From positions 189,518 through 253,517 of the forward strand of contig FOAY01000007.1 in assembly GCA_900109485.1 (NCBI GenBank): a stretch of DNA of 64,000 nucleotides, given 5' to 3'. The notes beneath the pieces were generated by a model. The model was not told the origin of the DNA. It saw only the letters and a program-made list of their open reading frames with translations, and made no database searches. Position 1 is the first letter of the stretch. Each line of letters opens with the position of its first letter. The translations under genes and the position numbers were made by a program. Shown here piece after piece: positions 27,639-36,480 of this stretch. Origin of the DNA: Kosakonia sacchari (GTDB taxonomy: Bacteria > Pseudomonadota > Gammaproteobacteria > Enterobacterales > Enterobacteriaceae).

Positions 27639-28088
27639 ATGATCAGGCTGCTCATCGTGTTAGCTCTGCTCTCCGTGCAGCCAGCGATGGCAAATTGCTG
27701 GCGTAGCGCTGGCGAACGTTATGGTATCGAACCTGAATTGTTGCAGGCGATTGGTATCGTGGAGTCAGGATTATTGCCATCGGCAATCAATGGAAATAAA
27801 AATGGCTCTACGGATATTGGCCTTATGCAGATTAATAGTCAGCATTTCAGCCAATTAAAAAAATATAACATCACACAACACGCATTAATGAATGACCCTT
27901 GCCAGAACGTTATGGCGGGAGCCTGGGTTTTAGCGGGGCAGATGCGTTTATTTGGCTACAGCTGGGAAGCGGTCGGCGCATATAACGCCGGCAATGGCCG
28001 TGACAGTAAAACTAAAATGTGGCGCAAGCGCTACATAAAGAAAGTTGCTCCCGTTTATCTGCGGTTGAAAAATAAGCATAAGGATTGA
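27639..28088 (+). CDS. Lytic transglycosylase embedded in the secretion operon
   Basis: A 149-residue periplasmic SLT-type transglycosylase of the IagB/PilT-like small class. A signal peptide (about 1-18, ending MA/NCW) precedes the domain. The catalytic Glu42 is in AIGIVESGLLPSA, followed by GSTDIGLMQIN and EAVGAYNAGNGR. Such enzymes open the peptidoglycan to allow assembly of envelope-spanning machines. It sits 2 bp after gspG and 5 bp before gspF, so it is almost certainly part of the apparatus. Canonical gsp operons do not usually include one. Confidence 0.9.
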   Translation: MIRLLIVLALLSVQPAMANCWRSAGERYGIEPELLQAIGIVESGLLPSAINGNKNGSTDIGLMQINSQHFSQLKKYNITQHALMNDPCQNVMAGAWVLAGQMRLFGYSWEAVGAYNAGNGRDSKTKMWRKRYIKKVAPVYLRLKNKHKD

Positions 28089-28093
28089 GCTTT

Positions 28094-29272
28094 ATGAGCA
28101 AAACGCATAGCTGGGAAGTCACTTATTTAGATAATGGCAAACGCAAAAAAATGCGTACTCAGGCAGAAAGCGCAATAGCTGCCCGTCATCAATTACAGCA
28201 AGCGGGTCATGCCGTCGTGCGGGTTATTCCGCAAAAGCAACGGCAGATTAAACGTTTCGCCCTTGGTTTATTTCTTCAGGAGCTGGTAGCGCTGCTTGAA
28301 GCGGGCCTGGTGGTCACTGAAGCCATCGAAACGCTACGCGCCTGCTCTACCGATGAGCAGGTTCTTGAAATGCTCGAAAGGTTGCTGGAAAAACTCTATG
28401 CCGGTTGCCAGCTTTCGCAGGCGATGAGCGCACAACCGGAAATCTTCCCGCCTTTACTGGTGAATACGGTGGCTTCATCGGAGCAAACCGGGCATCTGGC
28501 CAACGCACTGAAGCGTTATCACTATTACGAACAACGGATTGAGCAACTGCGTAAACGTATTCGCGGAACGCTTACCTACCCAGTGATTGTGCTGTCAGTA
28601 GGTGGGTTAATCATCTGTTTTCTTTTGGGTTTTATCGTCCCCAGCTTTTCACAAGTGTTTGAAGGGATGAACACGCTGACTGACAGCGCCCGGCTTATTT
28701 TGTGGTGGGGAAATCTGGTCAAGCAGTCGGGGCAGGAACTGTTGCTGGCGCTTGCCGCCTGCCTGGCGTTTTTCTTCTTCCTCTTCCGACAGCCAGCGGT
28801 GAAACAAACCTTGTTCAGCCTGGTGCTGAAAATTCCCCAGTTCCGGCAGCAACAGTTTCTGGGCATTCTGGTGCGTTTTTACCGCACGTTAGGTCTGTTG
28901 ATTGAGGGGGGCGTCCCCGTGCCGCATGCGCTGCGCCTGGCAAAAGCCGTTCTGCCAGCCAGCCACCATCAGCGCCTTAACCGCGTGCTGGAACATGTGC
29001 TGGCGGGCAATACGTTATCGGAATCTCTTGAAAGCCAGCAACTGACGACGCCGGTTGCCATGCGCCTGATCCAGGTGGGCGAGCGCAGCGGCGAACTGGC
29101 GGGAATGTGCGAGCGCATTGCGGCTTTTTATGATGAGGCGCTGGAACGCGCCATTGATTCATTTACCCGCATCTTTGAACCCGTATTGATGATGATTGTC
29201 GGCGGGATTGTCGGGTTAGTGGTGTTTTTACTCTATATGCCGATTTTCGAAATGGCAGGGAGCATGTCCTGA
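28094..29272 (+). CDS. gspF: GspF inner-membrane platform protein
   Basis: A 392-residue polytopic platform protein with two GspF domains. Three membrane segments are visible (VIVLSVGGLIICFLLGFI, LLLALAACLAFFFFLF and MMIVGGIVGLVVFLLYMPIF). Family motifs include FLQELVALLEAGL, FYRTLGLLIEGGVPV and IQVGERSGEL. ATG 28094 with AAGGA upstream is preferred over TTG 28085, which would overlap the previous stop. The stop overlaps the gspE start (TGATG). Confidence 0.94.
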   Translation: MSKTHSWEVTYLDNGKRKKMRTQAESAIAARHQLQQAGHAVVRVIPQKQRQIKRFALGLFLQELVALLEAGLVVTEAIETLRACSTDEQVLEMLERLLEKLYAGCQLSQAMSAQPEIFPPLLVNTVASSEQTGHLANALKRYHYYEQRIEQLRKRIRGTLTYPVIVLSVGGLIICFLLGFIVPSFSQVFEGMNTLTDSARLILWWGNLVKQSGQELLLALAACLAFFFFLFRQPAVKQTLFSLVLKIPQFRQQQFLGILVRFYRTLGLLIEGGVPVPHALRLAKAVLPASHHQRLNRVLEHVLAGNTLSESLESQQLTTPVAMRLIQVGERSGELAGMCERIAAFYDEALERAIDSFTRIFEPVLMMIVGGIVGLVVFLLYMPIFEMAGSMS

Positions 29273-30912
29273 TGAATGTAATGCCGAATGAGATTTCTAC
29301 CGTAATCGATCGCCTGCTGGCGCTCAGCGAACCCCAGCGCGGAGAGGCGTTGCAGCAGGTTCTGCTGGAACAGCCGGACGCTTTAACATGGATGGCGGCG
29401 GAGCTGGGGCTGAAAGCGCTGACAGCAGAAGAGCTGCATGCCGCAGAGATCCATTTTGAATATGTCTCGCTCAACGACGCGGTGGGACGGAAGGTGCTAC
29501 CGGTGCGCTGGCAGCAGCAAGAGTGGCTGTTGCTGAGCGATCCTTTTTCGCTGGATCTTCGCCAGTGGGCGCAGCGTTTGCCGGCCACGCTGGCGATTGC
29601 GCCTCCGCTCTGGCTTCAGGAGCAGTTGCAGGCGCTGGCCGGTCAGCAGCGCACCATGGATCAGCTTGAACAGCAGGTCAATGAAGGGGCGGAAGATGAG
29701 ATGATCCTTGAGATCACGCCCGCCATCATCGCCAACGAAGCGAATCCCATTATCAAGCTGCTCAACGCCACGCTGTACGATGCGATGCAGAGCCGCGCCA
29801 GCGATATTCACCTTTCGGCCGTTCCCGATGGCCTTGCGGTGAAATATCGCGTCGATGGGGTGATTCACGCTATCCGCCATTGCCAGGGAATTCACTATTC
29901 CGAGCAGGTGATTTCACGCCTGAAAGTGCTCAGCAATATGGATATCTCTGAACGACGGGTCCCGCAGGATGGGCGTTTTAAAGCGATTATTCACCAGCGG
30001 CCCGTTGATTTTCGCGTGTCGATTGTGCCCGGCATTCATGGTGAAGATGCGGTTCTGCGTGTGCTGGATAAGTCGCACAGCAGTACGCTTAGCCTGGAAA
30101 TTCTCGGTTTTGACGATCATACCCTGCGGGAAATTCGCCAACTGACCAACCGGCCGCATGGCATGGTGCTGGTGACAGGCCCGACGGGAAGCGGCAAATC
30201 CACCACGCTGTATGCGGCGCTGAGCGAGCTGAATAACGGTGAGAGCAAAATCATCACCATTGAGGATCCGGTTGAGTATCAGCTCAATGATGTCCTGCAG
30301 ATCCCGGTGAATGACAAAAAAGGGCTGACCTTTGCCCGTGGCCTGCGCGCCATTCTGCGTCACGACCCGGACACCATTCTGGTCGGGGAAATTCGTGACA
30401 GCGAAACCGCAGGTATCGCCGTACAGGCGGCGTTAACCGGGCACCTGGTGTTATCCACGGTGCATGCCAACGATGTGTTTAGCGTACTTGAACGTTTTCT
30501 CTATATGAACGTGGAAACGGAAAGCTTACTGACCGCCCTGCAGGGCGTACTTGCCCAGCGGCTGGTGCGTAGCGTATGCCCGGATTGTCAGGAAGAAGTT
30601 GAGCCGACTGAACAGGATCTGGCGCAGTGGCAGCAGAGCGATCTCAAACATCTGCAACCGGTGTGGCGCAAAGGGCGCGGCTGCCCGTCCTGTCGGCAGA
30701 GCGGCTATCGCGGACGGCTGGCGCTGGCGGAGATACTGCCTTTTAACGATGTGATGAAAGAGGCGTTGCAGTCGCGGATGCCGGTGCGGCAACTGCGAGA
30801 AATTGCGTTAGCACAAGGGTTTGTCCCACTGCATAACGTGGCCATTCGCGCCGTTCTTGAAGGGAAAACCACATTTCAGGAGATTAACCGTGTTATCACT
30901 GCGCCCGCGTAA
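29272..30912 (+). CDS. gspE: GspE secretion ATPase
   Basis: A 546-residue cytoplasmic hexameric ATPase that powers pseudopilus assembly. The N-terminal domain (about 1-140) is followed by the nucleotide-binding part with Walker A GPTGSGKSTT (about 303-312), the Asp box (IITIEDPVEYQL), Walker B (ILVGEIRDSETA) and the His box (GHLVLSTVHAND). A zinc-binding tetra-Cys element, CPDC and CPSC, spans about 436-476 as in T2SS ATPases. The gene overlaps gspF by one base and the next gene by 23 bp, which suggests translational coupling. Confidence 0.96.
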   Translation: MNVMPNEISTVIDRLLALSEPQRGEALQQVLLEQPDALTWMAAELGLKALTAEELHAAEIHFEYVSLNDAVGRKVLPVRWQQQEWLLLSDPFSLDLRQWAQRLPATLAIAPPLWLQEQLQALAGQQRTMDQLEQQVNEGAEDEMILEITPAIIANEANPIIKLLNATLYDAMQSRASDIHLSAVPDGLAVKYRVDGVIHAIRHCQGIHYSEQVISRLKVLSNMDISERRVPQDGRFKAIIHQRPVDFRVSIVPGIHGEDAVLRVLDKSHSSTLSLEILGFDDHTLREIRQLTNRPHGMVLVTGPTGSGKSTTLYAALSELNNGESKIITIEDPVEYQLNDVLQIPVNDKKGLTFARGLRAILRHDPDTILVGEIRDSETAGIAVQAALTGHLVLSTVHANDVFSVLERFLYMNVETESLLTALQGVLAQRLVRSVCPDCQEEVEPTEQDLAQWQQSDLKHLQPVWRKGRGCPSCRQSGYRGRLALAEILPFNDVMKEALQSRMPVRQLREIALAQGFVPLHNVAIRAVLEGKTTFQEINRVITAPA

Positions 30913-31561
30913 ATTTTTGTGTGAAATCTATGAACATCATCTGGTGCTACGCTGTGCGGGTCACCGCATCGGCGAGTGTGAAATCACTGCTGATGCCATG
31001 CTGGAAGAGGCGATAGATGGCCTGATTGCGCCGCATGTCGGTCGTGTGCCGTGGCGCGACACGCTGGGATTCTGGCTGGAAAGCAGCCGGGCTCACCACT
31101 TTACGGTGCCGTGGCAGGAGGGGATCACTAACCCGGAAGATTTTCGCGGTTACGCGGCCTCCCAGGCGTCAAAGCAGTGGCCTGGCGGACAAGAGCAGTC
31201 GCTGAAGACCGATTTTATCTCGGTCAACTACGCATCAACGGCACTGGCCGCCACCATTGACGATCGTCTGTGGCAAATACTGCTGCGCATCGGCAAACAG
31301 CGAAAACTGCGGGTGGAGGGCATTGCGATTGAATTTCAGGTGCAACTGCATCCGTGGCTGCGGCAGTTGCCGCAGGAGGCGCTGTTTTGTCTGCGCGGTG
31401 CGCATTCCAGCATATACGCAGCGCGCCAGCAGGGCGAATGGCATCAGGTCTGGCGGCTGAATAATGACAGTGACGGAGATGCCCAGCGGCAATTGGCGCT
31501 GGTGGCGCGATTGATGGGGCTTGATAATAATGCGCCGCGCCATTTCCTTAATGCCTGTTAG
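30890..31561 (+). CDS. Uncharacterised cytoplasmic secretion-operon protein, PilM/GspL-like
   Basis: A 223-residue protein without signal peptide or membrane helix. GTG 30890 is chosen because CAGGAG lies upstream, and it overlaps the end of gspE. Weak but suggestive features such as RDTLGFWLESSRAHHFTVPWQEGI resemble the actin-like cytoplasmic domain of GspL, PilM and MshI. Its place just after gspE and before single-helix PilN-like and PilO-like genes fits the pilM position of pilMNOPQ-type operons. It would link the ATPase to the inner-membrane platform. The assignment rests mainly on gene order and needs structural comparison. Confidence 0.55.
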   Translation: MLSLRPRKFLCEIYEHHLVLRCAGHRIGECEITADAMLEEAIDGLIAPHVGRVPWRDTLGFWLESSRAHHFTVPWQEGITNPEDFRGYAASQASKQWPGGQEQSLKTDFISVNYASTALAATIDDRLWQILLRIGKQRKLRVEGIAIEFQVQLHPWLRQLPQEALFCLRGAHSSIYAARQQGEWHQVWRLNNDSDGDAQRQLALVARLMGLDNNAPRHFLNAC

Positions 31562-31713
31562 CATGCTGATAATAAAGTGAACTGAAAACATATCTTTTGG
31601 CTCCGCAGACCATTTTTCTGACTAGTACTATATCCGTAGTATGCCGTTAGTTTTATTTTGATGGTCTGTATTCAGAACGTCATTTATCAAGACTGTCATT
31701 CATGGGAAGAATT

Positions 31714-32226
31714 ATGTCTTTTGAACTCCGTCTAAAAGGAATGCCGTTCCTTTGTAACTATTCACGTTCCGTTTATGCGTGCCCGGTTATTATTATTGCG
31801 CTGATCCTGACGCTGTATTTATGTGTGACGATGTTTGATCAATATCAGGAACATCAGATTCTTGATCAACAAAATCAGCATATGACTGCGGCAGCCGACA
31901 GACAAAATGAGATTGCCCGTGCGCTAAAAGTCAAAGCGCAACAAAATCAATCAAATGAAAAAGCATCGGTTTCTATTATTCCGATGCTCAACCCTGTTGC
32001 GCAGCTACTCACTTCTGATATTGCGATTGTTTCTCTGGATGCTAACCCAAATAAGAAAATCGTCACGCTGGATGTCAGTGCGACATCATTGTCGGCACTG
32101 ATGGATTTTAGCGCGCGACTTGAGCAAATTCCTGCCCGGGTAGAGTTAAAAAATCATACTCCAGCAAAGAACGCTACTGATAAATGGGCCGTGAATTCGA
32201 CTCTGATGATCATTTTTGCAGGTTAA
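31714..32226 (+). CDS. PilN-like inner-membrane assembly protein
   Basis: A 170-residue bitopic protein: a short cytoplasmic N-terminus, a membrane helix at about residues 24-44 (CPVIIIALILTLYLCVTMF), a Gln-rich coiled coil (about 45-85) and a small periplasmic alpha/beta domain (IAIVSLDANPNKKIVTLDVS, MDFSARLEQIPARV). This layout is that of PilN and the C-terminal half of GspL. ATG 31714 has GGAAG upstream; an in-frame ATG at 31702 would add four residues. A 152-bp gap precedes it, the largest in the operon, and a secondary promoter could lie there. Confidence 0.62.
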   Translation: MSFELRLKGMPFLCNYSRSVYACPVIIIALILTLYLCVTMFDQYQEHQILDQQNQHMTAAADRQNEIARALKVKAQQNQSNEKASVSIIPMLNPVAQLLTSDIAIVSLDANPNKKIVTLDVSATSLSALMDFSARLEQIPARVELKNHTPAKNATDKWAVNSTLMIIFAG

Positions 32227-32230
32227 TCAT

Positions 32231-32764
32231 ATGAGACTTTCCTTATCCAATATTCACTGGAGGCTCTCTTGCCTTCTGGAAAAAACGGGGAAAAAAACGC
32301 TAATTGCGCTGTTAGTGCCTGTCGGTTTGTTGTGCTATCAGCATATTTATATGCTGCCTGACATCACCCGGTTGCGTGATGACAACACGCGTTTACAGCA
32401 ACAATTAAAGAAACCGCTACCGGTATTGGCTAACGATAAAGTGCAATTGCAAAACGCGCTGAACGAGACCGAATATCAGCAAGTTAAAACCCTGTTCGAT
32501 ATTCTCCAGCAGAATAATTTACAGGTTGATGGCAGTCATTATCAGTTCAGCAAAGAAGAAAAAAACCGCCAACGTAAGCTTTCGCTTGATATCCCGCTGC
32601 AAGGGAAGTGGGCCGGATTAACACGTTCGCTGAGCAAGATGAGAAACAGCCTGATCTTTAATATCGACAGGGTATCGGTTACGCGTGCGAACCCGGACGG
32701 TGAGCGTTTGCAAATCAATCTGCAACTGACACTTACGCTGACGTCACGTCTGGAGCCATCATGA
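32231..32764 (+). CDS. PilO/GspM-like inner-membrane assembly protein
   Basis: A 177-residue bitopic protein with a membrane helix at about 24-40 (LIALLVPVGLLCYQHIYM), a coiled coil (ITRLRDDNTRLQQQLKK) and a ferredoxin-like periplasmic domain (about 80-175). This is the layout of PilO and GspM, partners of PilN/GspL in the assembly platform. ATG 32231 follows the previous stop by 4 bp and is preferred over an overlapping in-frame TTG at 32216. The stop overlaps the next start (ATGA). Confidence 0.62.
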   Translation: MRLSLSNIHWRLSCLLEKTGKKTLIALLVPVGLLCYQHIYMLPDITRLRDDNTRLQQQLKKPLPVLANDKVQLQNALNETEYQQVKTLFDILQQNNLQVDGSHYQFSKEEKNRQRKLSLDIPLQGKWAGLTRSLSKMRNSLIFNIDRVSVTRANPDGERLQINLQLTLTLTSRLEPS

Positions 32765-33255
32765 AAATACCGTTATATCTGAAAGTGTCCCTGGCACTCA
32801 CATTGGGTCTGGTGGTGTGGGCGCAATTCGTTGGTGATGATTCAGCCGTGGCGTTATCCGGCACGCAGACGAAACCCGCCGTCGCGCAAAAAGCGAAGGA
32901 AGGTAAAAAGCCTGTGGTGCATAACGAAAGTGATGAACTGGCTGATTTATTTCCTGTGTACACCCTATCCGTAAAAGAGAAACCCTCTACGGCCCCGGTA
33001 GTACAGGAAGTTGCTTTTCCTTTTCAGTTGGCAGGGCTCTGGTTAAGCGATAGCCAGAAAATCATCATTATTACAGATGGCACGCGAAACTGGTTGCTTT
33101 GTAGCAATTGTGAAAAGAAAGACTTTATTCAGCCCGGCGATTTACTCACCCCGGACTGGAAATTGCAGGCAATAGAACCTGACCATGTGACAATTAAAGC
33201 GATGTCCGGCCAGGTTGAAAAACGTATCGATCTTAATTCTCTGAAAATTAAATAA
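32761..33255 (+). CDS. GspC/PilP-like inner-membrane linker protein
   Basis: A 164-residue bitopic protein with a membrane helix at about 7-24, a low-complexity periplasmic linker (about 30-80) and a small beta-domain (FPFQLAGLWLSDSQKIIIIT, IQPGDLLTPDWKLQAIEPDH) like the HR domain of GspC or the PilP domain, which contacts the secretin. The HR-like domain contains a CSNC pair, unusual in this family, which could form a disulphide. It sits directly before the secretin gene, the place where pilP precedes pilQ or gspC precedes gspD. Confidence 0.68.
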   Translation: MKIPLYLKVSLALTLGLVVWAQFVGDDSAVALSGTQTKPAVAQKAKEGKKPVVHNESDELADLFPVYTLSVKEKPSTAPVVQEVAFPFQLAGLWLSDSQKIIIITDGTRNWLLCSNCEKKDFIQPGDLLTPDWKLQAIEPDHVTIKAMSGQVEKRIDLNSLKIK

Positions 33256-33266
33256 CCGTGAAGCAG

Positions 33267-35138
33267 ATGAAAAAAAATATCCTCAGCGTTGCCTGCTCGT
33301 TAATTCTGTTAACAGGCTGCGCAAGCGACAGGCTTCCAGAGCCTGAAAAAGTGAATATTGGTAATATTGACACTCTGGTCAGTGAAATACAGCAGATTGA
33401 TAACTCGATTAAGACCAAACCGGGTGATATTGAACTGCGTACTGAACGTCAGTCAATGGTTACACAATTGGTTAATTATTATCTGTTGGCAGCTAACCAG
33501 GCCGTTGCACGTAATGACTACCTCTCTGCGACGAAATTCTGGCGTTCAGCATTGTCGTACCAGCCAGGAAATTTTAGCGCGCAACAGGGGCTAAAAAAGA
33601 TCGAAGGCTCTCGTGCTCTCGATAAATTATACCAACAGGCTGTTGTCCAGTATAAAACCGAGCCGGAACTGGCGTTGCAAAAAATTCAGCAGGTTCTTGA
33701 GGAAGATCCTAACTGGCCGCAGGCTGCTGAAATGCGCGATCATCTGATGCGTGAAATTGCATTGCAGAATCAACCAGAAACAAAAATGAACCGTGAGCTG
33801 CGTAAGCCGGTGAGTTTTAATTTCCAGAAACATAAATTGATGGATATTTTCGCCTCGATTAGCAAGATCACCGGCATTAATATTATTTACGATAAAGACG
33901 TTCCGGAAACGGCCACCGCCAGCCTGATTGCTAACGATACCACGGCAGAAAATGCCCTGAATTTGCTGCTGCTCTCTAATCAGTTACGTAAGAAGATACT
34001 CAACAGCAATACCTTGCTGATTTATCCCGCCACGGCGCAAAAAGAGAAAACCTATCGCGACACCTTAGTGAAAACGGTGTTCCTCGGCTATGCCAAAGCG
34101 AAGGATCTCAATGTTGCGCTGCGTAACCTGATTAAGATCCGTGATGTTCATGTCGATGAACGGACCAACTCGATCACGTTTCGTGGACCGCGCGAAAGCG
34201 TAGAGAAGGCGGAACAACTGCTGATGACCCTCGATCGCCCGGAAGCGGAAGTAACGCTCGGTGTGGAAGTGCTGGAGATTAACGCCAAAGACGAACAAAT
34301 TCTCGGCATCAACTTCCCGGGCCAGGTGGGCATTGGTTTTAACGCCAGCGAAGACAGCACCAACATTCCGCTGAATGGGTTTAACCAGGGCAATATGTTT
34401 ATTAACCTCGGCGCCAGCCAGGGGATTTCCGCCAATCTGCAAAAAGTGCGTTCTCATGCGCGGGTTCTCGCCAATCCGCGAATTCGTGTGAAAAACAATA
34501 AAAAAGCGGTGATCGATATTGGCGAGCGTATTCCGGTACTGACCAGCAGTATTTCAGAGAGTTTTTCTCAGGAGCAGGTTGAGTATCAGGATGTCGGGCT
34601 GAAACTCGAAGTGACGCCGGATATCAGCGTTGATAGCACCATCTCCATGGATGTGAAATTCAATCTCAGCACCATTGGCGGCGCTGAGCATTCGAAGGAC
34701 GGCGTGGCGTATTACCGCACCAACAACCGTGAAGCCACGACCGTGTTGAGCAGCCAGAATGGCGAAACACAAGTGCTGGCAGGTCTGATCAAAGAGAGCG
34801 ACAGCGATTCGCTGACCGGCTTGCCCGGATTATCCGATCTCCCGCTGCTGGGCAAACTTTTTGGCAGCAACGATAACAGCACAGAACGTACGGAAGTGGT
34901 GTTGCTGATTACGCCAACCATTGAACGTAACATCGATCTGCCGGGAACCCATATCAATACTATTGAGATGGGCAGCGAAGAGTCGCAGGGAGAGAGCGGT
35001 TATCTGCCTTCCGCCCAACAAGCGAAGGATAAAAAAGAGACCTTTACCCCACCGCCGCTGATGCCGCCAGCAGACTTCCCGCCAGCCGGTAAACTGCCTG
35101 CGCCGACGCTGGCGAAAAGCGAGGGGGATGCGCGGTGA
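33267..35138 (+). CDS. gspD: GspD-type secretin, lipoprotein with N-terminal TPR-like region
   Basis: A 623-residue outer-membrane channel protein. A lipoprotein signal ends at LLTG/Cys18. Residues 40-165 form a helical TPR-like region (YLSATKFWRSALSYQPGNFS), followed by an N0/STN domain (VSFNFQKHKLMDIFASISKI), a secretin N-domain and the secretin barrel (about 325-555; IDIGERIPVLTSSISESFSQ, LPGLSDLPLLGKLFG, RTEVVLLITPTI). A Pro-rich tail (about 590-623) ends the protein. Being lipidated it may not need a separate pilotin. The TPR-type N-terminus is not found in GspD of classic gsp operons. I chose ATG 33267 because it gives a normal lipoprotein signal; GTG 33258 is possible. Confidence 0.93.
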   Translation: MKKNILSVACSLILLTGCASDRLPEPEKVNIGNIDTLVSEIQQIDNSIKTKPGDIELRTERQSMVTQLVNYYLLAANQAVARNDYLSATKFWRSALSYQPGNFSAQQGLKKIEGSRALDKLYQQAVVQYKTEPELALQKIQQVLEEDPNWPQAAEMRDHLMREIALQNQPETKMNRELRKPVSFNFQKHKLMDIFASISKITGINIIYDKDVPETATASLIANDTTAENALNLLLLSNQLRKKILNSNTLLIYPATAQKEKTYRDTLVKTVFLGYAKAKDLNVALRNLIKIRDVHVDERTNSITFRGPRESVEKAEQLLMTLDRPEAEVTLGVEVLEINAKDEQILGINFPGQVGIGFNASEDSTNIPLNGFNQGNMFINLGASQGISANLQKVRSHARVLANPRIRVKNNKKAVIDIGERIPVLTSSISESFSQEQVEYQDVGLKLEVTPDISVDSTISMDVKFNLSTIGGAEHSKDGVAYYRTNNREATTVLSSQNGETQVLAGLIKESDSDSLTGLPGLSDLPLLGKLFGSNDNSTERTEVVLLITPTIERNIDLPGTHINTIEMGSEESQGESGYLPSAQQAKDKKETFTPPPLMPPADFPPAGKLPAPTLAKSEGDAR

Positions 35139-35608
35139 AGTTTCAGCGTGGCTTTACGCTGATCGAAATGATGGTCTGTCTGGCGCTGCTGGCGACGCTT
35201 GCCAGTGCCGCCATTCCCATCTATCAGCGACAGGAGCAGCAGCGTAATGAAGAGGAGTTGCGCGTCGCGCTGCGCGACATTCGCAGCGCAATCGATCGTT
35301 ACGGGCAGTTGGTTGAGGAGGGGATCATTGAAAAAGATGCCGATATGACCAACTGGCCTGCTTCGCTCGATCTGTTGGTCGATGGCGTGGTGAATAAAAA
35401 GTCCCCGAATAAAGAAAAAATCTATCTGTTGCGCCGGATCCCGCGCGATCCCTTTTGTGACTGCGACGGCAGGAAGAACACCGAAACCTGGCGGGTGCGC
35501 GCATCCACCCAGGCACCAGGAGAGACGACAGGTGGCAAGGATGTCTGGGATGTCAGCTCCACCAGCAGCCAGCCAGGATTGAATGGAATACCCTATGCGC
35601 AATGGTGA
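35135..35608 (+). CDS. Pseudopilin (type II secretion-like, second copy)
   Basis: A 157-residue protein with a very short leader, MKFQRG/FTLIEMMVCLALLATLAS, giving a prepilin-peptidase site with Glu5 and a stalk helix. The soluble part has GspG-like spacing (IYLLRRIPRDPFCDCDGRKN) and an unusual CDC motif. GTG 35135 overlaps the secretin stop (GTGA). It is one of three extra pseudopilins in a row; which acts at the tip cannot be said. Confidence 0.85.
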   Translation: MKFQRGFTLIEMMVCLALLATLASAAIPIYQRQEQQRNEEELRVALRDIRSAIDRYGQLVEEGIIEKDADMTNWPASLDLLVDGVVNKKSPNKEKIYLLRRIPRDPFCDCDGRKNTETWRVRASTQAPGETTGGKDVWDVSSTSSQPGLNGIPYAQW

Positions 35609-35957
35609 AAAAGGCTTTACGCTCATTGAGTTACTGGTCGTTATGGCGATCATCGCCACCTTAATGACGCTGGTGGCACCGCGTTTTTTCGGCCAGACCG
35701 AATATGCGAAAGTCGTGGTGCTAAAACACAACCGTAATGCGCTACGCTCGGCGATTGCGGCGTACCGTCACGATCGCCTGCTCGGCCCGGAAGAGCTGGA
35801 AGATCTGGTGAATAATGGTTATCTGTTTGAAATCCCGATGGATCCTGTGGCTAATACCCGCGATAACTGGGACGTAAAACGCGATGATGACGGCCAGATA
35901 ACGGATGTCACTTCTCCCTCGCTGGAAGAAAAGAGCCCGTCAGATGATGAGGAGTAG
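35595..35957 (+). CDS. Pseudopilin (type II secretion-like, third copy)
   Basis: A 120-residue protein with leader MRNGEKG/FTLIELLVVMAIIATLMT and a short soluble part (LVNNGYLFEIPMDPVANTRD) followed by an acidic, probably unstructured tail (EEKSPSDDEE). ATG 35595 is preferred because it places a seven-residue leader before the cleavage Gly; ATG 35583 would add four residues. It overlaps the end of the preceding gene by 14 bp. Confidence 0.84.
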   Translation: MRNGEKGFTLIELLVVMAIIATLMTLVAPRFFGQTEYAKVVVLKHNRNALRSAIAAYRHDRLLGPEELEDLVNNGYLFEIPMDPVANTRDNWDVKRDDDGQITDVTSPSLEEKSPSDDEE

Positions 35958-36480
35958 CCAGCGGCAGGGGGGATTCACCTATCTGTGGGTGTTACTGATG
36001 CTGACGATGCTTTCGCTGGCGTTGCTGAAAGAGAGCAGTTACCGCCAGGCGATTTATCGGCAGCAGCAGGAAGAGGAGCTGTTTTTCCGCGGCGTGCAGA
36101 TCCGTAATGCCATTCAGCAGTATCAGAAAGTGGGGAATGGCTGTCTCCCGCTGAGTTTTGACGATCTGCTGCGCGATCCTCGCGGTAAAAAAGTGGTTTA
36201 TCACCTGCGCCGCTGGTTTACCGATCCGTTAACCGGATCGCGGCAGTGGGGGATGAGTTACGACAAGCAAGGCCGCTGGGTGGGCGTTTTCAGTAAAGGG
36301 AAAGGGCGACCGCTTCGCACGGCGGCATTTCCGAAAGCGCTGGTGGATTTTAAAAAAGCAGACACCTATCCGAAGTGGATCTTTAAAGTGGACGACGCGG
36401 CAAACGCGCCGCTTCCGTCTGCTTGCCGATCGGCTGACGGCGCAACGCACGGCATTACGGTGAAGCAAGATGATCGGTAA
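35944..36480 (+). CDS. Pseudopilin-like protein without Glu5 (possible tip subunit)
   Basis: A 178-residue protein with a prepilin-like leader, MMRSSQRQGG/FTYLWVLLMLTMLSLALL. Mature position 5 is Trp, not the usual Glu. Absence of Glu5 is a feature of GspK-type tip pseudopilins, although this protein is shorter than GspK. A Tyr- and Gln-rich helix (ESSYRQAIYRQQQEEELFF) leads to a soluble domain with CLPLSFDDLLRDPRG and RRWFTDPLTGSRQWGM. The start overlaps the previous gene by 14 bp, and the stop overlaps the peptidase gene by 11 bp. Confidence 0.78.
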   Translation: MMRSSQRQGGFTYLWVLLMLTMLSLALLKESSYRQAIYRQQQEEELFFRGVQIRNAIQQYQKVGNGCLPLSFDDLLRDPRGKKVVYHLRRWFTDPLTGSRQWGMSYDKQGRWVGVFSKGKGRPLRTAAFPKALVDFKKADTYPKWIFKVDDAANAPLPSACRSADGATHGITVKQDDR

